From Spirochaetaceae bacterium (GTDB lineage: Bacteria > Spirochaetota > Spirochaetia > Treponematales > Breznakiellaceae): 11,508 bases of DNA. The stretch spans positions 1 to 11,508 of the forward strand of contig JAIRZA010000116.1 in assembly GCA_031267475.1 (NCBI GenBank), written 5' to 3'. A program made the position numbers and the translations under genes. Below, piece after piece: positions 6,287 to 11,508 of the stretch. Numbering within the stretch: position 1 is the first letter of the stretch; each line of letters opens with the position of its first letter. Under the pieces are notes generated by a model. That model was not told the DNA's origin. It did no database searches and saw nothing but the letters and a program-made list of their open reading frames with translations.

Positions 6287-6973
6287 ATGATAGTAGAAGT
6301 TTGTTGTTCCACAGTTGAAGAGGCGCGTCTTGCGGCGCGTTGCGGGGCGGACAGGATTGAGCTTGTTTCGGCGCTTGAAATTGGCGGTCTTACACCGAGT
6401 TTGGGCGAGTTGCGGCTTGCTCTTGGCAGCGCGAAACAAGCGGGAGTAGGCAGCGCCGTTATGCTGCGTCCACGCGGCGGTGATTTTTGTTACGGCGGCG
6501 ATGATTTAGAGACGATGGCTCTGGACGGGCGGATATTGCGCGACGAGGGAGCGGACTGCATCGTGTTCGGCATATTGAAGCCGGACGGCGTTGTTGACGC
6601 GGAACGCTGCAAAGCGCTTATGAAAGAATGCGGGGACGGGGCGGGCTTTGTTTTCCACATGGCGTTTGATAAAACGCCGGATTGGAGGAACGCGCTTGAT
6701 ACGCTGATTGAGCTTGGCTTTCGGCGTGTGCTTAGCAAGGGGCAGGCGGCAAGCGCGGAAGCAGGCGCCGGAACTCTGCGCGATATGATTACGTATGCCG
6801 GCTCCCGTATCGAGATACTTCCTGGCGGCGGTATACGCGCCGGCAACGTCCAAACAATAATTAAACAAACAGGATGCGGCCAGATTCATTTTTCGCTGAA
6901 AAAAGGCGGTCAGGAAATTCTAGGCGAGCGGGAACTGAAAGATTTTATCAACTTATGCAGGCGCGTTGAATAA
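6287..6973 (+). CDS. cutC: CutC family protein
   Basis: A 228-residue TIM-barrel protein of the CutC family. Family signatures in order: VEVCCSTVEEARLAARCGADRIEL is recognisable from residue 3, followed by GGLTPSLGEL (33-42), VMLRPRGGDFCY (58-69), FHMAFDKTPDW (123-133) and ILPGGGIRAGNV (177-188). The family was named for copper homeostasis in E. coli, but its biochemical role is unsettled. The usual TSG after RIL is LSKG here (149-152). The start at 6287 is chosen because the family begins right at MIVEVCC and a -10 box sits 7 nt upstream. It is divergent from nagB, which hints at a link to amino-sugar metabolism rather than copper. The coding strand is strongly G- and T-rich, opposite to leuB-GH3-GNAT. 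Confidence 0.93.
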   Translation: MIVEVCCSTVEEARLAARCGADRIELVSALEIGGLTPSLGELRLALGSAKQAGVGSAVMLRPRGGDFCYGGDDLETMALDGRILRDEGADCIVFGILKPDGVVDAERCKALMKECGDGAGFVFHMAFDKTPDWRNALDTLIELGFRRVLSKGQAASAEAGAGTLRDMITYAGSRIEILPGGGIRAGNVQTIIKQTGCGQIHFSLKKGGQEILGERELKDFINLCRRVE

Positions 6974-7045
6974 ACCGGCGCGTCCGGGTGTTTCTTTAAC
7001 GCGGGCTTTTCACAATTTTCCAACGGAAAAACGAGCAAAATGACA

Positions 7046-7084
7046 GGGCAGCGCTGATTAACCGCGAGTTAATCAGCTCAGCCC
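7046..7084 (+). promoter_or_regulatory. Large inverted repeat before the glycosyltransferase
   Basis: GCTGATTAAC (7053-7062) and GTTAATCAGC (7068-7077) form a perfect 10-bp stem with loop CGCGA. GGGC (7046-7049) and GCCC (7081-7084) extend it beyond a 3x3 internal loop. It ends 25 nt before the glycosyltransferase ATG. There is no T-run, so it could be an operator, a 5'-leader structure or a weak cutC 3' end. Confidence 0.5.
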
Positions 7085-7109
7085 CGGCTCTAAGCATCTG
7101 CGAATATAA

Positions 7110-8210
7110 ATGAAAATCAGTATTGATTGCAGGATGATAAATTCAAGCGGCGTGGGCGCGTATCTAAAAGGCTGCCTGCCGTACTTTCTTAAAACGCAAA
7201 ACAGTTTTTTGCTGATAGGGGATGAGCGGGGGCTTTCTGAATTTGCGGACAAGCCGGATATAAACATTTTTGACTGTTCTATTAAACCGTTTTCGGCGGT
7301 TGAAACTTTTTTCCCGCCGGCGGCTTTGTATAAGGCGATAAATAAAACAGACTTATACTATTCCCCGTATTTCAATATTCCGGCTCGTGTTGATATTCCC
7401 GTTTATGCGACCATACACGATATTATTTTCCCCGATATGCCGGAACTTTGCTCACGCGCCGGTCTTGCGGCGCGTATGTGGTTTTATCGCCGCGCGTTTA
7501 AGCTGTCGGAAAAAGTGTTTACAGTTTCACAGTTTTCAAAAGACCGGATTGAGCATTATTTGGGAAACACAAAACCTGTAATCGTTACTTACAGCGCCGC
7601 TAAATATCCGCGCCGTTATAATTTAGGCTTATACGCTGAAAAGCAATGGGGTAAGATTTTGGACAAACCGTATATTTTGTTTGTTGGGAATATAAAAAAA
7701 CATAAAGGACTTTTCTGCCTGCTGGAAGCGTTTTTCGAGGCGCGTAAGCAGGGTCTTAATTATAAATTGATAATAGCGGGCGAAAAAAACAACTTCCGCA
7801 CTTCTGACGGCGGCGCGCTGGAAAAGCTTATTGAACAAAACGGCGAATATGTTTTGTTCACAGGGCTGGTTTCTGACAATGAATTAGAAATTTTGTTTGA
7901 AAAAGCGGCGTTGCTTGTACAACCTTCTTTGTACGAAGGTTTCGGACTGCCTCCCCTAGAGGCGCTTGTACGCGGTACGCCGGCGCTTATTTCTGATATA
8001 GCCGTATTCAAAGAGGTATACAAGTCATACCCTGTAATGTATTTTCGCGCCGGCTCCAGCGCCTGTCTTAAAGACAAACTGCTGGAACTGCTGCGCCGCG
8101 GAGCGCCGCCGCGCATAATCCTTTCCGGCGATGTAAAATCAACATATACATTTGAAAAAACCGCCCGAACAATAATGCAGGGATTGGCTCAACGCGCTTT
8201 GGCGCGTTGA
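7110..8210 (+). CDS. GT4-family glycosyltransferase
   Basis: Predicted retaining glycosyltransferase using a nucleotide-sugar donor, probably in surface polysaccharide or glycolipid synthesis. The N-terminal Rossmann domain begins MKISIDCRMINSSGVGAY; TIHDIIFPDMPE (101-112) is typical of the mannosyltransferase-like GT4 group. The C-terminal domain holds ILFVGNIKKHKG (189-200) and the donor-binding EGFGLPPLE (E276-E284, the EX7E motif), followed by GTPALISD. At 366 residues it is a normal length. The last residues (about 358-366) and the stop codon come from hairpin A of repeat copy 2, so the native C-terminus has probably been replaced. No Shine-Dalgarno or convincing -10 box is seen. It stands alone here rather than in a polysaccharide cluster. 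Donor and acceptor cannot be told from sequence. Confidence 0.9.
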   Translation: MKISIDCRMINSSGVGAYLKGCLPYFLKTQNSFLLIGDERGLSEFADKPDINIFDCSIKPFSAVETFFPPAALYKAINKTDLYYSPYFNIPARVDIPVYATIHDIIFPDMPELCSRAGLAARMWFYRRAFKLSEKVFTVSQFSKDRIEHYLGNTKPVIVTYSAAKYPRRYNLGLYAEKQWGKILDKPYILFVGNIKKHKGLFCLLEAFFEARKQGLNYKLIIAGEKNNFRTSDGGALEKLIEQNGEYVLFTGLVSDNELEILFEKAALLVQPSLYEGFGLPPLEALVRGTPALISDIAVFKEVYKSYPVMYFRAGSSACLKDKLLELLRRGAPPRIILSGDVKSTYTFEKTARTIMQGLAQRALAR

Positions 8211-8340
8211 GCTTCGGAGTTTCGCGTAGCGAAACTCCACGCCCTCGTGTTGCGGGGGACTCGCCGGGCCGGGCGCGCCGCCCACCCCCACGCCCGGGGT
8301 GTGGGGGGCCGGGTTGGGGGGGGGGGGGGGGGGGGGGATT
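8185..8340. repeat. Palindromic composite repeat, copy 2, with G-rich tail
   Basis: Matches copy 1 from TGGCTCAACGCG onward. Hairpin A (8187-8212) has the same 11-bp stem with loop TTTG; hairpin B (8216-8238) has a 10-bp stem with loop GTA. Relative to copy 1, hairpin B has lost one G on the left and the pairing C on the right, so the stem stays perfect. The GGGGGACTCGC core follows at 8254-8264. The rest diverges into C-rich then G-rich sequence and ends in a run of 22 G. The GT4 gene terminates inside hairpin A. Confidence 0.8.
8316..8337 (+). repeat. 22-base G homopolymer
   Basis: Twenty-two consecutive G bases, preceded by further G-runs from 8296 on. Tracts like this are slippage-prone in spirochaetes and other bacteria, where they can switch promoters or frames, and they are also a common place for sequencing error. 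It lies between the GT4 gene and the decayed Fic gene, outside any intact coding frame. Confidence 0.85.
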
Positions 8341-8370
8341 GGAGCCCGCATTGATTACGAGGAAGATACT

Positions 8371-9076
8371 GTGATAAAAGAGAAACCTCCGTATTACCAC
8401 CATTACGGAAAAGGCCGCTGATTATTTAGCAAAAATCGTGGAAACCGCAACCCGCCTTGAGTTTGGAACGAATTTTAAGCGCGATATAAAACTCCATAGG
8501 GAAAACCGCGTGCTTACAATTCATTCATCATTTGCAATTGAGGGCAACTCACTTTCAATAGGTGAAGTAACCGCCATAATTGAAGGGAAATTAGTCGCGG
8601 GACGACAGGAAGAAATCAAGTAAGTAAAGAACGCTTATGAAGCCTACGACAAGATTATGACATTTGACTCCTATGCCATAAACGACTTCCTGAAAGCGCA
8701 CAATCTGATGACTCATGGACTCGTCAAAGAATCCGGCAAATTCCGCAGCGGAGCTGCCGGCGTTTTTATAGAATTTACGCTTTAGGCAATTTTTGACATC
8801 ATTGCGGTTCAGGATAGACACAAAGACAGGCGCGAAGATAGACACCAAGTCGATTTAAGCGACACACAGCTTGCCGTACTGAAAGCTATCGGAAACAAAA
8901 CACTGTCGCGCAAGGAGATTTTTGCCGCAATCCAAATGAACAGCGATTTACGCTCTTTCAAACGCCATATTGATCCACTATTGGTTGAGGGTTTAATTGA
9001 AATGACCGTCCCCGACAAGCCGAATAGCAAGCTGCAAAAGTATCGGCTGACCGGTAAGGGGAAAAAGCACATCTGA
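8371..9076 (+). pseudogene. Decayed Fic-family protein gene
   Basis: Remnant of a Fic-domain gene (AMPylation-type enzymes). A first piece (GTG 8371, VIKEKPPY) is out of frame with the rest because of a small indel near 8391-8400. The main frame then reads ITEKAADYLAKIVETATRLEF, containing SSFAIEGNSL, which matches the inhibitory S/TxxxEG/N motif. In-frame stops lie at 8621-8623 (TAA, after EEIK) and 8783-8785 (TAG). Text after KFRSGAAGVF jumps directly to IEFTL, so the catalytic HPFxxGNGR segment, roughly 100 residues by recollection of intact homologues, is missing. After the second stop the same frame continues into a linker (QDRHKDRREDRHQ) and a winged-helix C-terminus (LSDTQLAVLKAIGNKTLSRKE) to TGA 9074-9076. 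It cannot make active enzyme. Confidence 0.85.
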
Positions 9077-9122
9077 AAATCCTGAAGCAAATATAAAAAC
9101 AGCTCATTTCCAGCAGATATAG

Positions 9123-9217
9123 CTACGGAGTTCGCATAGCGAAACTCCAAGGCTTTCGTTGTGGGGGACTCGCGGGATTATAGCGCGGAGCGCATAGAAA
9201 CCCGCTGGCGGGTTTTA
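9123..9217. repeat. Palindromic composite repeat, copy 3 (partial)
   Basis: Lacks hairpin A. Hairpin B (9126-9147) is imperfect: the left arm has lost one T relative to the right. The GTGGGGGACTCGCGGG core (9160-9175) is close to the other copies, then AGCGCATAGAAACCCGCTGGCGGG follows as in copy 1. The end forms AACCCGC-TG-GCGGGTT (9199-9214), a 7-bp hairpin. Its right edge merges directly into the transposase remnant. Confidence 0.75.
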
Positions 9218-9360
9218 TCATATCGGAACGCTTCAAAGGGAGTGCTTGGATTATCACTACGAGCCTTTGAACGTAAAGAAGCTTTCAGAGATTACAGACG
9301 CTTGGCTGGATAAATATCATTTCTACCGTCCGCATGAGGCGCTTGGTTTCTTGACGCCGC

Positions 9361-9391
9361 GCCATCAAGATGGCGCGCCATCTTTGATGGC
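9361..9391. repeat. Long inverted repeat in transposase remnant
   Basis: GCCATCAAGATGGC pairs with GCCATCTTTGATGGC across a GC centre; 14 of 15 positions pair, with a single-base bulge. Each arm is itself partly palindromic. It lies in the part of the frame after the conserved transposase end. Confidence 0.7.
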
Positions 9392-9402
9392 GGCTCAGTT
9401 TT

Positions 9403-9438
9403 CCGCCAAAGTTGGAGTATCCATTCCAACTTTGGCGG
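9403..9438. repeat. Second long inverted repeat in transposase remnant
   Basis: A perfect 14-bp stem, CCGCCAAAGTTGGA with TCCAACTTTGGCGG, closes an 8-nt loop. It follows the hairpin at 9361-9391 by 11 nt. No T-run follows, so a terminator role is not clear. Confidence 0.7.
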
Positions 9439-9600
9439 GTGTGTCCTATTCATAGTGAGTACGGACACTTACTATATAGCGCGGTAAGGAAGAACCCGTG
9501 ATAAATTATGTATGTGAAATAACCGGAGTTTTTTTATAACCGGTTCCGCTATCTCATGCCTTCCTGCTTATCAACATTTACTTTACCGGAACTGCCCGGC

Positions 9601-10419
9601 TTATGATTTGGGCAGAGCAGGATATAACGCTTCTAAACCGGCAATATCCCCGGCGGATAGGTGCTCCCTTTGGCCTATCTCGGCACTCTGATTGGGTGTT
9701 ATTGTCGGATATTTCTTGTCCTTCGCGAAGGCATAGGCGCCGTAATGCATAATTGAACCATAATCATAATCGCCGGAATCCCGCCCTTCCGTTTTAGTTA
9801 TATCAAAATTAGCAAGCGCCTCCGGACGAATATTGGCAGTGTCGATTATAATATAACCATCCCGATCTTTTCTGCTATGTTCGTGCCAAAGCCCGGCGGC
9901 ATGGCATACCTCGTGTATTACATTACCGTAGACAGCCCTCTCCGAGATATTGACCGGCTGACTGCCGCCCCGCATCCCGACATAGGAACTGCATCCTGTC
10001 GATTTATAAAAACAAATATAGTTTTTATCTTTACCGGTACGCTCTCTTATTTTCATAGGTGTTTTTGAATTGGTGAATTTTATTAGCGCGGCCAAAATTA
10101 AATTAAGAATTAGCGGGTTATCCCGCACGGAATTATCAAGATCATAAACAATCTGGTTATCCGGCCATGTTTTACCCGATGCCGTTACGATATTGCTTGT
10201 CAACCTTTTCCGCTCTCCAATATCATTGGTCGAATTAACCATTTCGGTTAATTCTGTCATTTGAGCTGCCGTACCGAGAATAATATCCCCCTGGTAAACG
10301 GCAAGCCTGTTAATTTCCGTATATTCAACCGGAACCAATTCTTCGGTATAGAGATAAAGATAGCCTTTTTTTACTACACCTTTTTTCATTTTGGCACTGA
10401 AAACTTCATTCCGATCCAT
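9601..10419 (-). CDS. Astacin-type (M12A) zinc metalloprotease
   Basis: Predicted zinc endopeptidase. The binding motif HEVCHAAGLWHEHSRKDRD (169-187) gives ligands H169, H173 and H179 and catalytic E170, and SIMHY (222-226) is the Met-turn with M224 and the fifth-ligand Y226. The catalytic domain begins near 81 (SGKTWPDNQIVYDLD). Residues 1-80 look like a propeptide: YQGDIIL (42-48) resembles the FxGD motif whose Asp blocks the zinc in astacin zymogens (D45 here). Only three cysteines are present (136, 143, 172). No signal peptide or membrane segment is visible, which is odd for a family that is normally secreted. Start at 10419 is set by AGGAGGG (10432-10426) 6 nt upstream. It follows the RhiA-like gene on the same strand. 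Sparse homology to neighbours suggests acquisition by transfer (inference). Confidence 0.92.
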   Translation of the reverse strand: MDRNEVFSAKMKKGVVKKGYLYLYTEELVPVEYTEINRLAVYQGDIILGTAAQMTELTEMVNSTNDIGERKRLTSNIVTASGKTWPDNQIVYDLDNSVRDNPLILNLILAALIKFTNSKTPMKIRERTGKDKNYICFYKSTGCSSYVGMRGGSQPVNISERAVYGNVIHEVCHAAGLWHEHSRKDRDGYIIIDTANIRPEALANFDITKTEGRDSGDYDYGSIMHYGAYAFAKDKKYPTITPNQSAEIGQREHLSAGDIAGLEALYPALPKS

Positions 10420-10457
10420 GTGTATCCCTCCTGAGATTTAATGGTTGTCCGCAAACC

Positions 10458-10512
10458 ATCCGGCTTTACGGATATAAAAATAAGCCCGGCGCCGCTATTC
10501 TTCCGGTGCCGG
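10458..10512 (-). terminator. Hairpin with T-run between the RhiA-like and protease genes
   Basis: On the minus strand a 9-bp stem (10512-10504 with 10094-type numbering 10494-10486; one A-C mismatch) closes a 9-nt loop and is followed by CTTATTTTTAT (10484-10474). A second small hairpin, ATCCG/CGGAT, lies at 10473-10458. This may terminate or attenuate transcription after the RhiA-like gene, leaving the protease gene at lower level. The stem mismatch makes it only moderately convincing. Confidence 0.45.
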
Positions 10513-10530
10513 ACCACGATAAAGGTTTTA

Positions 10531-11208
10531 CTACTTTATCTGAGAACGAATCAGATCATTCTGCGCCCTGAGAAGGGAAGTTTTACCGACAGTCCATGTA
10601 TTATCCTCGTTTAAGGTCACCCCTATGTCATATACATTGGTCGGAAAGTCTATCTCCTGGACAACGGTCATGGCGTTGAGATCCAGTACTTCACCTTCAA
10701 CAAAGGAACCGAAGGCGATCCAATACTTGATCTTCGGAATAAAGGTATATCCCAGATTCGGCCCAACAGAAGTAACCAGGGCGGGGGACCCTCCGAGCGC
10801 GATACCGGCAGATACATCATAACTGGGAATATTACCGCCGGTATAGATTCCCAGAGTTCCGGCGGGAGGCTGCTTGTCAGCGGGGGCGTTCTCAGTGAAC
10901 TGATAAGCGCCATTGGCCACATCAAGAAATACCTTGGACAATGCGGGTTTTTGGGGATTCGCGGGAAAATCCTGCGAGGCGCGGAACCGCACTCCCGGGT
11001 TAAGTTTGCCGGTTTGGCACCAGACAAAGCTGTAATCAAGATCCCACTCAAACGTAAGGATAGTCTTCGGGTTCGCCGCTTTAGTGAACCATGCGAGACT
11101 CTGAAGGTTAAGCTGGACCACTTTCGGATCCGGACAAGTGGTGTATACGCAGAAAACACCCGGCTGGATAGCCTTGCTCGTAACACTTAACGAATACTTA
11201 GTTGCCAT
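10531..11208 (-). CDS. RhiA-like protein of unknown function
   Basis: A 225-residue protein that resembles, from memory, RhiA of Rhizobium leguminosarum, an abundant protein made in the rhizosphere under quorum-sensing control whose activity is unknown. Shared-looking features are the opening KYSLSVTS, CVYTTCPDP (20-28), SLAWFTKAANPKT (37-49), the aromatic run DYSFVW (58-63), PGVRFRASQ (71-79) and KYWIAFGSF (161-169). It is rich in beta-prone and aromatic residues with no signal peptide or membrane segment. The frame extends 21 codons further up, but AAGGAG (11220-11215) 6 nt before ATG 11208 and the family-like N-terminus fix the start. A consensus-like promoter and A-tracts precede it. The astacin-type protease lies downstream on the same strand. 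Family assignment is moderate; function unknown. Confidence 0.75.
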   Translation of the reverse strand: MATKYSLSVTSKAIQPGVFCVYTTCPDPKVVQLNLQSLAWFTKAANPKTILTFEWDLDYSFVWCQTGKLNPGVRFRASQDFPANPQKPALSKVFLDVANGAYQFTENAPADKQPPAGTLGIYTGGNIPSYDVSAGIALGGSPALVTSVGPNLGYTFIPKIKYWIAFGSFVEGEVLDLNAMTVVQEIDFPTNVYDIGVTLNEDNTWTVGKTSLLRAQNDLIRSQIK

Positions 11209-11235
11209 AAAAAACTCCTTGGCATAAAAATATAA

Positions 11236-11250
11236 GCCGTTCAGAACGGC
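11236..11250. promoter_or_regulatory. Palindrome in the RhiA-like gene leader
   Basis: GCCGTTC-A-GAACGGC, a perfect 7-bp inverted repeat around one base. It lies just downstream of the predicted transcription start, where it could be an operator for a dimeric regulator or a 5' hairpin protecting the mRNA. Visible in the sequence; role inferred. Confidence 0.5.
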
Positions 11251-11261
11251 CTGATATAAAC

Positions 11262-11326
11262 ATATTATCATCCCCTACTCTATATGTCAAGAGTTTTTCG
11301 CAAAAAAAATAAAAAAATAAAAAAAA
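11262..11326 (-). promoter_or_regulatory. Promoter of the RhiA-like gene with phased A-tracts
   Basis: On the minus strand: perfect -35 TTGACA (11290-11285), then either TAATAT (11267-11262, 17-bp spacer) or GATAAT (11269-11264, 15-bp spacer) as -10. Upstream of the -35 lie three A/T-tracts of 8, 7 and 8 bases (11302-11309, 11311-11317, 11319-11326), placed like an UP element. This looks like a strong housekeeping-sigma promoter. The leader is about 45 nt, unlike the leaderless genes at left. Confidence 0.65.
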
Positions 11327-11376
11327 TTACTCCAGCGCGCCTTATCCCCGGGTTGGTACACGCAAACGGTGGTATA

Positions 11377-11508
11377 TTAAACCCTCAAGAGGAAATCCCG
11401 CCATATTTCATGCAGGGCATAGCGTAAGGCTGCCTGCAGGTGGTAAAAGAACTCGTCCCGCCGGCTGGATAACCCGCGAGCTTTTTGGTAGTCCTCGTCA
11501 CACAGATC
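11377..11508 (-). CDS. 3' end of an unidentified gene
   Basis: A minus-strand frame enters from the right edge and stays open for 43 residues to TAA at 11379-11377, ending ALHEIWRDFLLRV. The peptide is rich in charged and aromatic residues and reads like a real helical C-terminus (FFYHLQAALRYAL), but I do not recognise the family. It lies about 90 nt upstream of the RhiA-like promoter on the same strand; the AT-rich tract between them may also help end its transcript. Confidence 0.45.
   Translation of the reverse strand, partial: DLCDEDYQKARGLSSRRDEFFYHLQAALRYALHEIWRDFLLRV

Larger units (their letters stand above)
9213..9455 (+). pseudogene. 3' remnant of an IS481/IS3-type transposase
   Basis: The frame from 9213 reads FYHIGTLQRECLDYHYEPLN and then YHFYRPHEALGFLTP, the C-terminal end of a DDE integrase-core transposase (GTLQRECL and RPHEALGFLTP are family hallmarks). 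The catalytic DDE part and start are absent because the frame begins at the border of repeat copy 3. After FLTP comes an unusual tail of about 30 residues encoded by two long hairpins (9361-9391 and 9403-9438), ending in TAG 9453-9455. GTGTCC (9441-9446) and GGACAC (9463-9468) may mark the old right terminus of the element. Non-functional. Confidence 0.8.

Noticed and set aside
8068..8403. Minus-strand proline-rich frames across repeat copy 2
   Set aside because: The polyproline comes from the poly-G tract read in reverse, and the remainder is hairpin sequence shared with copy 1. No support for a protein.
61..9217. CRISPR-like reading of the repeats
   Set aside because: The copies are long, few, unevenly spaced and separated by genes; there are no regular spacers and no cas genes.
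9503..9545. AACCGG/CCGGTT inverted repeat as a terminator for the astacin gene
   Set aside because: The arms are only 6 bp with a long loop made of the T-run itself, so it does not have the hairpin-then-T layout.
11209..11271. Upstream start of the RhiA-like gene at 11271
   Set aside because: It would put the -10 region and palindrome inside the coding sequence; AAGGAG is correctly placed for ATG 11208.

Overview
The window is about 11.5 kb of bacterial chromosome in two parts. From the left edge to about 8.2 kb it holds intact housekeeping genes. From about 8.2 kb to the right edge it is accessory DNA made of repeats, gene wreckage and two unusual genes. The gene set, the strand composition asymmetry and a two-domain acetyltransferase of a type I associate with treponemes suggest a spirochaete, perhaps an insect-gut Treponema relative. 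That is a recollection-based guess with low confidence.

Left part, + strand: a short broken gene end runs into a palindromic repeat (copy 1, with a G-quadruplex motif). It is followed by leuB (leucine synthesis), a GH3 beta-N-acetylhexosaminidase (NagZ type) and a GNAT acetyltransferase that overlaps it. A 150-bp MITE-like element with terminal inverted repeats sits exactly at the stop codon of the acetyltransferase. Converging from the right is a minus-strand nagB-nagA operon with a clear intrinsic terminator. Back to back with nagB is cutC on the + strand. GH3, NagA and NagB together fit breakdown and recycling of N-acetylglucosamine from peptidoglycan or chitin: GlcNAc release, deacetylation of GlcNAc-6-P, then deamination to fructose-6-P. 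A GT4 glycosyltransferase follows cutC.

Right part: repeat copy 2 supplies the last codons and stop of the glycosyltransferase and runs into a 22-G homopolymer. A decayed Fic-family gene follows, with its catalytic core missing, at least two in-frame stops and a frameshift. Repeat copy 3 comes next and abuts the 3' remnant of an IS481/IS3-type transposase that contains two long hairpins. The last two complete genes, both on the minus strand with strong Shine-Dalgarno sites, encode an astacin-type zinc protease with no signal peptide and a protein resembling rhizobial RhiA. The RhiA-like gene has a TTGACA promoter with phased A-tracts and a palindrome in its leader. The end of an unrecognised minus-strand gene closes the window.

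The most interesting signals are regulatory and architectural. leuB, nagB and cutC all have a -10-like box exactly 6-7 nt before ATG and no Shine-Dalgarno, so they look leaderless, and nagB and cutC appear to share one palindromic -35 hexamer. Repeats sit at gene ends and provide stop codons, with a compensatory indel in one hairpin stem. Base skew flips across the nag operon.
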